Source: Pedococcus badiiscoriae (GTDB lineage Bacteria; Actinomycetota; Actinomycetes; Actinomycetales; Dermatophilaceae). Taken from it: a DNA stretch of 64,000 bases. Shown piece by piece: positions 1 through 8,318 of this stretch. The position numbers and the translations under genes are program-made. A model generated the notes under the pieces. It saw only the letters and a list, made by a program, of their open reading frames with translations. It was not told where the DNA came from and ran no database searches. Location of the stretch: NCBI RefSeq assembly GCF_013408925.1, contig NZ_JACCAB010000001.1:1550001-1614000 (forward strand), given 5' to 3'. Position 1 is the stretch's first letter. The number at the start of each line of letters is the position of its first letter.

Positions 1-485
1 GGTACGGCTACTGGGGCTTCTCGCCGGCCAGTGACCCGTTCGCCAACTACCGTGAGTACGGCCTCGACCAGCTGGGCATGAACCCCGACGGGTACTTCTC
101 CGACCGGGAGAAGACCAACGTCGACGCAGGTTTCGGAGAGTGTCGTGCCGGGACGAACCCGCACCCCACCTTCGGCGACGGTGTCGTGACCCCCCATGCG
201 TCCTTCCTCGCGATGATGCACGAGCCCGACACCGCCTTCGCCAACCTGGCGCAGATCCAACACGAGCTCAAGGCCTACGGCGCGGGTGGCTTCTTCGACG
301 CGGTCGCCGTGCGATCCGGCACCATCGCGCGTCGGTACCTCTCGCTCGACCAGGCGATGGTGATGGGCTCCATCGGAAATGTGCTGTCGGACAACGTGAT
401 TCGTCGCGCGTTCAGCACTCCCGCCGTGGAGCGCGCCATCCGTCCCGTCATCGGTATGGAAGAGTTCAGCGCAGGCATCGCCTAG
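1..485 (+). CDS. Glycoamylase-like / GH144-type glucanase, 3' end only
   Basis: The reading frame is open from base 3 and ends at TAG 483-485; the start lies outside the window. About 160 C-terminal residues are visible. They show the hallmarks of the glycoamylase-like family (PF10091, which includes GH144 endo-beta-1,2-glucanases): an opening YGYWGFSPAS stretch, then VVTPHASFLAMM, then GAGGFFDAVAV, then YLSLDQAMVMGSIGN, and a closing EEFSAG. These are late barrel segments of an (alpha/alpha)6 fold. It is followed by a GH3 glucosidase, a ROK repressor and a sugar importer, which suggests an endo-acting enzyme feeding oligosaccharides to GH3. Catalytic acids and any signal peptide are upstream and cannot be seen. 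The family is fairly certain; beta-1,2-glucan as substrate is inference. Confidence 0.75.
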   Translation, partial: YGYWGFSPASDPFANYREYGLDQLGMNPDGYFSDREKTNVDAGFGECRAGTNPHPTFGDGVVTPHASFLAMMHEPDTAFANLAQIQHELKAYGAGGFFDAVAVRSGTIARRYLSLDQAMVMGSIGNVLSDNVIRRAFSTPAVERAIRPVIGMEEFSAGIA

Positions 486-497
486 CCGACCCCCGTC

Positions 498-544
498 GTC
501 GTGTGCCCCCGGGCGCCCTCCTGGAGGGCCCCGGGGGGCACGAC
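498..544 (+). terminator. Strong GC hairpin after the glycoamylase-like gene
   Basis: The arms GTCGTG(T)GCCCCCGGG...CCCTCC and GGAGGGCCCCGGGGGGCACGAC pair with only small bulges around a short loop. No U-tract follows, as is usual in actinobacteria. It lies 13 bases after the stop codon and before the GH3 ribosome binding site, so it either ends the upstream transcript or lowers read-through. Confidence 0.65.
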
Positions 545-608
545 GCCGGACACCGACGGACCCCGCGACAGACCCCAGCGACAGATACGACCGAGAGGAC
601 CCGACCCC

Positions 609-2459
609 ATGCACCCGGTCAGGAAGACCAGCCCTGAGGGAGTCGAGTACCGCGACCTCAACGGGAACGGCCGCATGGACCCGTTCGAGGACCCTCGACG
701 CAGCGTCGAGGAGCGGGTCGCCGACCTGCTCCCCCGACTGTCGCTGGAGGAGAAGGTCGGCCTGATGTTCCAGACCGTCATCGAGGCCGGTGCCGACGGC
801 ACGGTCAAGGAGGCGCCGGGGGACATCAGCAAGTCGGGCACCTCCGAGGTGGTGCTCCGCAAGCACCTCACGCACTTCAACGTCCACGCCCTCGACGACG
901 CCCGGATGGCCGCGCGCTGGCACAACGCGCTGCAGGCCATCGCCGAGCAGGCCCCGCACGGCATACCGGTCACGATCTCCACGGACCCGCGGCACGCCTT
1001 CATCGAGAACGCCGGCGCCTCGTTCGCCGCCAAGGCGTTCTCGCAGTGGCCCGAGTCCCTCGGGCTGGCTGCGCTGCGCGACGCCGCCCTCGTCCGCGAG
1101 TTCGGTGACATCGCCCGCCAGGAGTACTGCGCCGTCGGCATCCGTGCCGCGCTGCATCCAACCCTCGACCTCGCCACCGAGCCCCGGTGGGCGCGCCAGT
1201 CGGGCACGTTCGGCCAGGACCCAGACCTCGTGACCGAGCTGGCTGTCGCGTATCTGCAGGGTTTCCAACAGGATTCGCTCGGCGCCGGCAGCGTCGCCTG
1301 CACCAGCAAGCACTTCCCCGGCGGCGGGCCGCAGAAGGACGGGGAGGACGCGCACTTCCCCTACGGCCGCGAGCAGGTCTACCCCGGAGACCGGTTCGCC
1401 GACCACCTCAAGCCGTTCCCGCCGATCATCGCGGCCGGGACCGCGGCGATCATGCCGTACTACGGGATGCCCATCGCGCTCGACATCGACGGCGAGAAGA
1501 TCGAGGAGGTCGGGTTCGGCTTCAACAAGCAGATCATCACGGGGCTGCTGCGCGGCACCCTCGGCTACGACGGGGTCGTCGTCACCGACTGGGAGCTCGT
1601 CAACGACAACCACGTGGGCGACCAGGTGCTGCCGGCGCGGGCCTGGGGGGTCGAGCACCTCGACCCGGCGGCCCGGATGGAGCTGATCATCGAGGCCGGT
1701 GCGGACCAGTTCGGTGGCGAGGAGTGTGTCGAGCTCCTCCTCGAGCTCGTGGCGCAGGGCCGGGTCAGCGAGTCGCGCATCGACGAGTCGGTGCGACGGC
1801 TGCTCGCCGTGAAGTTCCGGCTCGGCCTGTTCGACGACCCGTTCGTCGACGAGGACGCCGCCGCGCAGACCGTGGGGCGCAAGGACTTTCGCGATGCCGG
1901 GTATGCCGCGCAGGCACGGTCGGTGACCGTCCTCCAGAACGGTGCGCACGGGCGCCCGCCGGTGCTCCCGCTCGCCCGGGACCAGCGGGTCTATGCCGAG
2001 AACATCTCCGCGGACGCGGTCGCAGCCCTGGGTGAGCAGGTCGACCGGCCCGAGGACGCCGACGTCGCGCTGGTGCGGCTGATGGCGCCGTTCGACCCGA
2101 GGTCCGACCTCTTCCTCGAGTCGTGGTTCCACCAGGGGTCGCTCGACTTCCAGCCCGGTCTGGCGTCTCGCCTGGCCCGGATCGCGGCGCACTGCCCGCT
2201 GGTGATCGACGTCGTCCTGGACCGACCCGCCGTCCTGACCCCCCTGCTGCCGCTGGCGAGCGCCCTCGTCGGCAGCTACGGCACGAGCGACGCGGCGCTG
2301 GTCGATGCCCTGACCTGCACGATCGCGCCGGTGGGCCGGCTGCCCTTCGACCTGCCGCGCTCGATGGAGCAGGTCCGCCGGCACGGCGAGGACGTCCCCG
2401 GCTACGACGACCCGCTGTTCGCGTTCGGGCACGGCCTCTCAGTCATCCCTACCGTTTGA
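609..2459 (+). CDS. Glycoside hydrolase family 3 beta-glucosidase
   Basis: A 616-residue cytoplasmic GH3 enzyme with no signal peptide. The N-terminus carries the YRDLNGNGRMDPFEDP element typical of one GH3 branch. The barrel domain shows the substrate-binding KHFPGGG (K234-H235) and the nucleophile region GVVVTDWE, with Asp327 as predicted nucleophile. The second (alpha/beta) domain follows to about residue 616. The ATG at 609 is preferred because GAGAGGA lies 9 bases upstream; the frame is open back to base 501, but that stretch is the terminator hairpin. The enzyme would release glucose from imported oligosaccharides. With a GH144-like neighbour, sophoro-oligosaccharides are a reasonable guess; cellobiose or another beta-glucoside cannot be excluded. 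Confidence 0.88.
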   Translation: MHPVRKTSPEGVEYRDLNGNGRMDPFEDPRRSVEERVADLLPRLSLEEKVGLMFQTVIEAGADGTVKEAPGDISKSGTSEVVLRKHLTHFNVHALDDARMAARWHNALQAIAEQAPHGIPVTISTDPRHAFIENAGASFAAKAFSQWPESLGLAALRDAALVREFGDIARQEYCAVGIRAALHPTLDLATEPRWARQSGTFGQDPDLVTELAVAYLQGFQQDSLGAGSVACTSKHFPGGGPQKDGEDAHFPYGREQVYPGDRFADHLKPFPPIIAAGTAAIMPYYGMPIALDIDGEKIEEVGFGFNKQIITGLLRGTLGYDGVVVTDWELVNDNHVGDQVLPARAWGVEHLDPAARMELIIEAGADQFGGEECVELLLELVAQGRVSESRIDESVRRLLAVKFRLGLFDDPFVDEDAAAQTVGRKDFRDAGYAAQARSVTVLQNGAHGRPPVLPLARDQRVYAENISADAVAALGEQVDRPEDADVALVRLMAPFDPRSDLFLESWFHQGSLDFQPGLASRLARIAAHCPLVIDVVLDRPAVLTPLLPLASALVGSYGTSDAALVDALTCTIAPVGRLPFDLPRSMEQVRRHGEDVPGYDDPLFAFGHGLSVIPTV

Positions 2460-2484
2460 CCGCGTCACCCTTTATGTTTAGGCC

Positions 2485-3681
2485 GTGAATCCATCCCAGG
2501 CGGCCCCCGGCTCGCAGGCATCCCTGCGTGAAGCCAACAGGCTGCGCGTCCTGGAGGCTCTCCGCGACCAGGGTGCGATGACCCAGGTGGAGATCGCCGG
2601 GTTCACCGGGCTCAGTCCCGCGACCGTCTCCAACATGGTCAAGGAGCTGGACACCTCGGGGGCGGTCGAGCTCGAGCCGAGCATCAGGAACGGTCGTCGG
2701 GCCGTGCTGGTCTCGCTGGCCACGGGAAGCACGCTCATCGCCGGGATCGCCTTCGGCGACCGCGACGTGCGGGTGGCGCTGGGCACGAGCCCGCGCGACA
2801 TCATCGGCCGCCAGCGCATGCCGCTGCCCGCCGACCACGCCGCCGACGAGGGGATGGACCGGGCGTCCCGGCTGCTGCTCGACCTGGTGGAGAAGGCCGG
2901 CAAGACCATGGCGGACGTCCGCGCGGTGGGCGTGGGCATCCCCGCCCCGGTCGACTCCGTCTCAGGTCAGGTGGGGAGCGAGAGCATCCTGCCCGGCTGG
3001 CGGGGGGTGGCCGTGGCAGCCGAGATGCAGGGCCGCATCCAGGCGCCCGTGGCGGTCGACAACACGTCCAACCTGGCGGCCCTGGGCGAGCTCAGATGCG
3101 GTGTGCTGCAAGGAGTTCAGCACGGCGTCTACATCAAGCTGTCCTATGGCGTCGGGGCCGGCCTGATCCTCGACGGCGACCTGTTCCGCGGCGCTGCGGG
3201 CACGGCCGGGGAGATCGGGCACCTCACGATCGACGAGAACGGGCCCGTCTGCCGCTGCGGCAACAGGGGGTGCCTGGAGACCTACATCGGAGCCCGCGGG
3301 CTGCTCGACGCGCTGGCCTCCTCGCACGGACCGCTGAGCCTGCGTGACGTGATCACCCGCGCGCTCGACGGGGACCCGGGCTGTCGGCGCGTGCTCGAGG
3401 ATGCCGGTCGGCACCTCGGGGTCGCCGTCGCGGGCCTGGTCAACCTGCTCAACCCCGAGGTGATCGTGCTCGGTGGCCAGCTGTCCAGGGTGGGCTCGAT
3501 CATCCTCAGCCCGATGCGCGCCTCGCTCGAGCGATGCGCCATCCCGAGCGCCGCGGCCTCCGTGGTGCTGCGCGAGAGCGAGCTCGAGATGGACGCCGAC
3601 GTGGTCGGCGCCCTGGTGTCCGCAGCGGCTCTGCTGCCTGCCGGCGCGGGTGTGCTGGCGACCGCCGTATCCATTTCTTGA
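2485..3681 (+). CDS. ROK-family transcriptional repressor
   Basis: A 398-residue ROK regulator. Residues 10-60 form a winged helix (GAMTQVEIAGFTGLSPATVS). The rest is a ROK sugar-kinase fold with VDNTSNLAALGE, LSYGVGAGLILDGDLFRG, and the zinc motif CRCGNRGCLE (C256, C258, C263). The GTG start has no ribosome binding site; TATGTT at 2473-2478 lies six bases upstream, so the mRNA is probably leaderless. It sits between the GH3 gene and the importer. A palindrome overlapping the importer promoter begins at its own stop codon, so it probably represses the importer until a sugar or sugar phosphate binds. Confidence 0.9.
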   Translation: MNPSQAAPGSQASLREANRLRVLEALRDQGAMTQVEIAGFTGLSPATVSNMVKELDTSGAVELEPSIRNGRRAVLVSLATGSTLIAGIAFGDRDVRVALGTSPRDIIGRQRMPLPADHAADEGMDRASRLLLDLVEKAGKTMADVRAVGVGIPAPVDSVSGQVGSESILPGWRGVAVAAEMQGRIQAPVAVDNTSNLAALGELRCGVLQGVQHGVYIKLSYGVGAGLILDGDLFRGAAGTAGEIGHLTIDENGPVCRCGNRGCLETYIGARGLLDALASSHGPLSLRDVITRALDGDPGCRRVLEDAGRHLGVAVAGLVNLLNPEVIVLGGQLSRVGSIILSPMRASLERCAIPSAAASVVLRESELEMDADVVGALVSAAALLPAGAGVLATAVSIS

Positions 3682-3719
3682 ATTCAACTCTTGACGTCAA
3701 GGGTAGGTCGCGCTTAACT
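3678..3719 (+). promoter_or_regulatory. Promoter with tandem TTGANNTCAA operators for the sugar ABC genes
   Basis: Two perfect palindromes of form TTGA-N2-TCAA lie side by side: TTGAATTCAA (3678-3687) and TTGACGTCAA (3691-3700; perfect to CTTGACGTCAAG, 3690-3701). The second contains a -35 box TTGACG (3691-3696), followed by a 17-base spacer and a -10 box TTAACT (3714-3719). A repressor bound here would cover the -35 region. The adjacent ROK protein is the natural candidate. The first palindrome overlaps that gene's TGA stop. Confidence 0.75.
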
Positions 3720-3774
3720 CAGGTGCACGCCCGCACCAACGTGGTTGTCGGCGCCTGACCAAGGGAGTTCAGCT

Positions 3775-4866
3775 ATGCCCACCCGTTCCATTCGTCTCGC
3801 CGGGGCCGCTCTCGTGGCTGGCCTCGGCCTCGCGTCGCTTGCCGCCTGTGGCAACAGCGGCAGCACCGGTTCCGGTAGCAGCTCGTCCAGTGGTGGTGGC
3901 GGCGGCGGCAAGAAGATCGCCCTCCTGCTGCCCGAGTCCAAGACGACCCGCTACGAGACCTTCGACCGCCCGCTGTTCGAGGCCGCCGTCAAGAAGGACT
4001 GCGCGTCCTGCACGATCATCTACAGCAACGCCGACCAGGACCCTGCCAAGCAGCAGCAGCAGGCTGAGGCCGCGCTGACCCAGGGCGCCAACGTGCTCGT
4101 CCTCGACCCGGTGGACGGCAAGGCCGCAGCCTCGGTCGTCGCCAGCGCCAAGGCCCAGGGCGTCCCGGTGGTGGCCTACGACCGGTTCATCGCCGGCGCG
4201 GACTACTACGTCTCCTTCGACAACGAGACGGTGGGCAAGATCCAGGCCCAGACGCTCGTGGACACCATCAAGGCCAACGGCAAGACCTCGGGCGACATCG
4301 TCATGATCAACGGCTCGCCGACCGACCCCAACGCGGCGTCGTTCAAGAAGGGCGCCCACAGCGTCCTCGACTCCAGCGGCTTCAAGATCGCCGCCGAGTA
4401 CGACACCCCGGACTGGAGCCCCGACAAGGCCCAGGCGTGGATGGAGGGCCAGATCTCGGCCGTCAAGGGCAACCTCGTCGGTGTCTACGCGGCCAATGAC
4501 GGCACCGGCGGTGGCGCCATCGCCGCCCTCAAGGCCGGCGGCGTCAACCCGCTGCCCCCCGTCACCGGGCAGGACTCCGAGCTCGCCGCCATCCAGCGGA
4601 TCCTCGCCGGGGACCAGGCCATGACGATCTACAAGCCGGTGCCGCCGGAGGCAGAGGCCGCAGCCAAGGCAGCCCTCGCGCTGGCCAACAAGCAGAAGCC
4701 CACGTCGACCGTCGACACCCAGGGTGTGCCCTCGACGATCCTCACCCCGATCGCGGTCACCAAGGACAAGGTCAAGGACACGATCCTCAAGGACAGCGTC
4801 TACAAGATCACCGACATCTGCACCGGTGCTTTCGCGAGTGCCTGCGCCAAGGCAGGCTTGAGCTGA
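3775..4866 (+). CDS. Sugar ABC transporter substrate-binding lipoprotein (XylF/RbsB type)
   Basis: A 363-residue exported lipoprotein. The leader has RSIR, a hydrophobic stretch and the lipobox LAAC at about residue 24, followed by a Gly/Ser linker. The rest is a type 1 periplasmic binding fold: KKIALLLPESKTTRYETFDR, DQDPAKQQQQAEAALTQGAN, VPVVAYDRFI and YYVSFDNETVGK, close to xylose-binding XylF. The ATG at 3775 is chosen because AAGGGAG lies 7 bases upstream; an in-frame ATG at 3745 would put extra residues before the signal peptide. It delivers sugar to the permease and ATPase encoded downstream. The sequence does not fix the sugar. Confidence 0.9.
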   Translation: MPTRSIRLAGAALVAGLGLASLAACGNSGSTGSGSSSSSGGGGGGKKIALLLPESKTTRYETFDRPLFEAAVKKDCASCTIIYSNADQDPAKQQQQAEAALTQGANVLVLDPVDGKAAASVVASAKAQGVPVVAYDRFIAGADYYVSFDNETVGKIQAQTLVDTIKANGKTSGDIVMINGSPTDPNAASFKKGAHSVLDSSGFKIAAEYDTPDWSPDKAQAWMEGQISAVKGNLVGVYAANDGTGGGAIAALKAGGVNPLPPVTGQDSELAAIQRILAGDQAMTIYKPVPPEAEAAAKAALALANKQKPTSTVDTQGVPSTILTPIAVTKDKVKDTILKDSVYKITDICTGAFASACAKAGLS

Positions 4867-4880
4867 CGCACCCCGCACCA

Positions 4881-4918
4881 GCGGGTGGGAGCAGCGCCTC
4901 CGCGCCGCTCCCACCCGC
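4881..4918 (+). terminator. Intercistronic hairpin between binding protein and ATPase genes
   Basis: A perfect 12-bp stem, GCGGGTGGGAGC (4881-4892) with GCTCCCACCCGC (4907-4918), closes a 14-base loop just after the binding-protein stop. Such hairpins commonly stabilise the upstream message or partly terminate, giving excess binding protein over the membrane components. No U-tract follows. Confidence 0.65.
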
Positions 4919-5005
4919 CGGCGCACGCGGCATACCGGCACGACGGACCCGGTCCGCCACGGGACCCGCACCCGCTCCGGCCCACCGAACCATCGAAGGA
5001 CTGAC

Positions 5006-5857
5006 ATGACCGCGACCCTCTCGCCGCCGACGACGGCCGTCCTGGCGCTGACCGGCATCTCCAAGCGCTTCGGCGCCGTGCAAGCACTCAAGGACATCGA
5101 CTTCGACGTGCACGCCGGGGAGGTCGTGGCGCTCGTCGGTGACAACGGCGCGGGCAAGTCCACGCTGGTCAAGACGATCGCGGGGGTCTACACCCCCGAC
5201 GAAGGGCAGATGACCTTCGACGGCACGGCCGCGAGCGTTGCCAGCCCGGCCGAGGCCCAGGGCCTCGGCATCGCCACGGTGTTCCAGGACCTCGCCCTCT
5301 GCGACAACCTCGACGTCGTCGCCAACCTGTTCCTGGGTCGCGAGCTGTACCGCGGCCGGGCCCTCGACGAGGTGACCATGGAGCAGGAGTCCTGGCGGCT
5401 GCTGCGCCAGCTCAGCGCCAAGATCCCCTCCGTGCGGATCCCGGTGGCCAGCCTGTCCGGTGGCCAGCGGCAGACCGTCGCCATCGCCCGCTCCCTGCTC
5501 GGCGCCCCCAAGGTCGTGATGCTCGACGAGCCGACGGCGGCGCTGGGCGTCGCGCAGACCGCCGAGGTGCTCAACCTCGTGGAACGCCTGCGGGAGAACG
5601 GCCTCGGCGTCATCCTCATCAGCCACAACATGTCCGACGTGATGGCTGTCGCCGACCGGGTCTCGGTGCTGCGGCTCGGCCGCAACAACGGCACCTTCAA
5701 CGTCAGCCAGACCACCAGCCAGGAGATCATCGCCGCCATCACCGGCGCCACGACCAACGCCGTCTCCGAGCGCGCCGCCCGTCGCGGGGGTCCGGCTGAC
5801 ACCTCGAGTGCCACCTCCGCTGCCGCCCCCACGACCATCACGGAGGAGCAGTCATGA
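5006..5857 (+). CDS. Sugar ABC transporter ATP-binding protein (single-domain)
   Basis: A 283-residue ATPase with Walker A GDNGAGKST (about 46-54), signature LSGGQRQ, and Walker B VVMLDEPTAALG. It has one nucleotide-binding domain, like FrcA, rather than the two fused domains of XylG or RbsA, so it presumably dimerises. The ATG at 5006 has GAAGGA five bases upstream. The C-terminal 40 residues are Ala/Thr-rich and look like an unstructured tail. Its last codons overlap the permease start (ATGA), which implies translational coupling. Confidence 0.92.
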   Translation: MTATLSPPTTAVLALTGISKRFGAVQALKDIDFDVHAGEVVALVGDNGAGKSTLVKTIAGVYTPDEGQMTFDGTAASVASPAEAQGLGIATVFQDLALCDNLDVVANLFLGRELYRGRALDEVTMEQESWRLLRQLSAKIPSVRIPVASLSGGQRQTVAIARSLLGAPKVVMLDEPTAALGVAQTAEVLNLVERLRENGLGVILISHNMSDVMAVADRVSVLRLGRNNGTFNVSQTTSQEIIAAITGATTNAVSERAARRGGPADTSSATSAAAPTTITEEQS

Positions 5858-7131
5858 GCACCCCGACCCCCACCCCCGAGGCTCAGACGCTCGACGCGAC
5901 GGCCGCCCTCCCCGCCGACCTCCAGGATGAGCGCCTCATCGCCTCGCAGGGCATCGGCGGCCTCGTGCGCGTGTTCCTCTCGAGGCTGCGCGGCGGAGAC
6001 CTGGGGTCCCTGCCGGTCGTCGTCGGCCTCGTCGTCATCTGGGGCGTCTTCGCCTACGAGAACGACGCCTTCCTCTCGAGCCGCAACCTCGTCAACCTCA
6101 CCCAGCAGAGCGCCGCCACGGGCACGATCGCGCTGGGCATCGTCCTGGTGCTGCTGCTGGGTGAGATCGACCTCTCGGTCGGCTCGATCAGTGGCCTCTC
6201 GGCGGCGATCCTGGCGGTCGGCTTCGTCGGGCACGGCTGGGCCCTGCCGCTCGCGATCCTCGCGTCCCTGGTGGCCGGTGCAGTCATCGGCTCGCTCTAC
6301 GGCCTGCTCTACACCCGCTTCGGGGTGCCCAGCTTCGTCATCACCCTTGCCGGGCTGCTGGCGTTCCTCGGCCTCCAGCTCAAGGTGCTCGGCAAGGAGG
6401 GGTCGATCAACATCCCGTTCGACTCCGGGCTGGTGAAGTTCGCCCAGGCGAGCTTCCTGTCCACCGCGGTCTCCTACGTCCTGGTCGTCCTCGTCGTCGT
6501 CGCCTACCTCGCGACCCGGTGGCGGGCCAACCAGCGCCGCACCGCCGCAGGCCTCTCGACGACGCCCCTGATGACGCTCGCAGCCCGCGCCGTGGCGATC
6601 CTGCTCCTGCTGGGCATCCCGGTGTACGTGCTCAACCGCGACCGCGGGGTCTCCTACATGTTCCTGCTGTTCGTCGCGATGGTCGTCATCTTCGACTTCG
6701 TGATCCGCCGCACCCGGTGGGGTCGTTCGGTGCTGGCGATCGGTGGCAACGTCGAGGCCGCTCGCCGGGCCGGCATCAACGTCAAGCGGGTCTACGTCTC
6801 GGTCTTCGTGTTCTGCTCCACGCTCGCCGCACTCGGTGGACTGCTCGCGGCCGGACGCCTCGCGTCGGCCAACCAGGCCAGCGGCGGCGTGGACACCAAC
6901 CTCAACGCGATCGCCGCGGCGGTCATCGGTGGCACCTCGCTGTTCGGTGGTCGCGGGTCGGCCTACTCCGCGCTGCTGGGCATCCTGGTGATCCAGTCGA
7001 TCTCCAACGGGCTGAGCCTGGTCAACCTGGGCTCTCCGGAGCGCTACATGATCACCGGGGGCGTCCTGTTGCTCGCGGTCATCGTCGACTCCCTCAGCCG
7101 TCGCAGCCGTGCCGCCCACGGGCGCGCCTGA
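5854..7131 (+). CDS. Sugar ABC transporter permease (XylH/RbsC type)
   Basis: A 425-residue membrane protein of the BPD_transp_2 family. About ten hydrophobic segments are visible, beginning with LPVVVGLVVIWGVFAY. The conserved LLGEIDLSVGSISGLSAAI and the late IGGTSLFGGRGSAYSALLG motifs are present. The N-terminal 50 residues are hydrophilic and cytoplasmic. An ATGA overlap couples it to the ATPase gene. It forms the membrane channel for the sugar bound by the lipoprotein encoded at 3775-4866. Confidence 0.93.
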   Translation: MSTPTPTPEAQTLDATAALPADLQDERLIASQGIGGLVRVFLSRLRGGDLGSLPVVVGLVVIWGVFAYENDAFLSSRNLVNLTQQSAATGTIALGIVLVLLLGEIDLSVGSISGLSAAILAVGFVGHGWALPLAILASLVAGAVIGSLYGLLYTRFGVPSFVITLAGLLAFLGLQLKVLGKEGSINIPFDSGLVKFAQASFLSTAVSYVLVVLVVVAYLATRWRANQRRTAAGLSTTPLMTLAARAVAILLLLGIPVYVLNRDRGVSYMFLLFVAMVVIFDFVIRRTRWGRSVLAIGGNVEAARRAGINVKRVYVSVFVFCSTLAALGGLLAAGRLASANQASGGVDTNLNAIAAAVIGGTSLFGGRGSAYSALLGILVIQSISNGLSLVNLGSPERYMITGGVLLLAVIVDSLSRRSRAAHGRA

Positions 7132-7149
7132 GGGTTCACCCCACCGTCG

Positions 7150-8205
7150 TCAGCGGGTGGCGTACTGCGCGGCCTGACGCTGCGACCAGGCGCGGTCGGC
7201 GGAGTCGATGCTGGCGCGTGAACCGAGGTCGACCCCCGCGCGCCGGGCCGCGGCCCTGGCGGCCGCGGTGGTCAGGTCGGGCAGCCGGAACTGCTCGGGA
7301 ACGATGGACGCGTCGGCTGTCGCGAAGCGTCGCTGCTGGCTGGCGAGGCGGTCCGCCGACGCGGCTGCCGTGCGCAGGGTGGCGGTGGTGCTCGTGAACG
7401 CACTGCCGGTCAGCGGGGTGCTGACCAGCGGGGCGAGGCCGTCGCGGTGGCCGGCGACGTTGGGGTGGTAGCTCTCACCGACGGGGTTGGAGAGTCCGTT
7501 GAGCCACTCGACGGGGTCGCACACGGCGTGGCCGAGGAAGCGGCTGGTCGGGTTCGCGAAGATGAACCCCTTGGCGCTCGCCTGCGCCGAGATCTTGCTG
7601 TTGAGCAGGTCGGCCGTCTGGTTCAGCCGCGTCTCCTCGGCGGGGGAGAACCAGGTCAAGGCGTTGCAGTCCTCGCCCTGGAAGATCCGCGGGTAGCCGA
7701 CGACGACGACCTTGGCGTTCGGTGCCTTGGCCCTGATCGCGGCAAACACCGTGGAGAGCCTGGCCGGCAGCGTGCCGGTGATGATGGACTGAGCGCCGTC
7801 GATGGCCCCGTTGCAGTTGCTCATCCACCCGGGCTTCGCACACTCGGTGAGGACGCTGGCGAATCCCGCGTCGTTGCCGCCGACGGAGATCGAGACCTGC
7901 GTCGTCGCCGAGCTGAGGGCGCTCAGCTGGGTGTTGGTCACATCGGCGACCGTGGCGCCCGAGCAGGCCCGGAAGTTCAGGGTCAGCCCCTTGCTCGCCG
8001 AGATGAGTGACGGGTATGCGTAGACCGAGCGCTGGCACGTGGTGCCGTCGCGGAGGTAGGTCCGGGTGCCCGTGCCGGAGGCGTACGAGTCGCCCAGCGC
8101 CACGTAGGAGCCCGCGGCCTGGGCGGGGGCCGCCGGGAGAGCGAAGGCGGCCGCGGCGCCGAGTGCTGCCACCGCGCCGAACGTCCGAGTCATCGCCATC
8201 GACAT
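7150..8205 (-). CDS. Secreted SGNH-family lipase/esterase
   Basis: A 351-residue exported hydrolase. A Sec signal peptide (hydrophobic core 9-26, cleavage near APAQAA at about 30) precedes block I VALGDSYASG (nucleophile Ser40), a conserved FRACSGAT, block III SVGGND, and the catalytic Asp/His region SYHPNVAGHRDG. This matches Streptomyces-type secreted SGNH lipases. The ATG at 8205 directly abuts GGGGAG, so the second ATG (8199) six bases further on may be the true start. The last 90 residues are an Ala/Arg-rich extension beyond the hydrolase. It is convergent with the permease gene. Confidence 0.85.
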   Translation of the reverse strand: MSMAMTRTFGAVAALGAAAAFALPAAPAQAAGSYVALGDSYASGTGTRTYLRDGTTCQRSVYAYPSLISASKGLTLNFRACSGATVADVTNTQLSALSSATTQVSISVGGNDAGFASVLTECAKPGWMSNCNGAIDGAQSIITGTLPARLSTVFAAIRAKAPNAKVVVVGYPRIFQGEDCNALTWFSPAEETRLNQTADLLNSKISAQASAKGFIFANPTSRFLGHAVCDPVEWLNGLSNPVGESYHPNVAGHRDGLAPLVSTPLTGSAFTSTTATLRTAAASADRLASQQRRFATADASIVPEQFRLPDLTTAAARAAARRAGVDLGSRASIDSADRAWSQRQAAQYATR

Positions 8206-8318
8206 CTCCCCGTGCTCCGCTGGATCCGTGATCGCACAGTAGGGCCAGCAGGACCGGGTCGGGGGCTGCCGGAGGAAACGGGACGAAGACTTGCCAAGTT
8301 CTTACCCGCAGGAGTGGA

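Noticed and set aside
501..608. Upstream extension of the GH3 gene to base 501
   Set aside because: The stretch is the terminator hairpin and lacks a ribosome binding site; the ATG at 609 has GAGAGGA and a family-like N-terminus.
2456..2467. TGAC-N3-GTCA as a third ROK operator before the ROK gene
   Set aside because: The half-sites and spacing differ from the TTGA-N2-TCAA pair, so a short chance palindrome is as likely.
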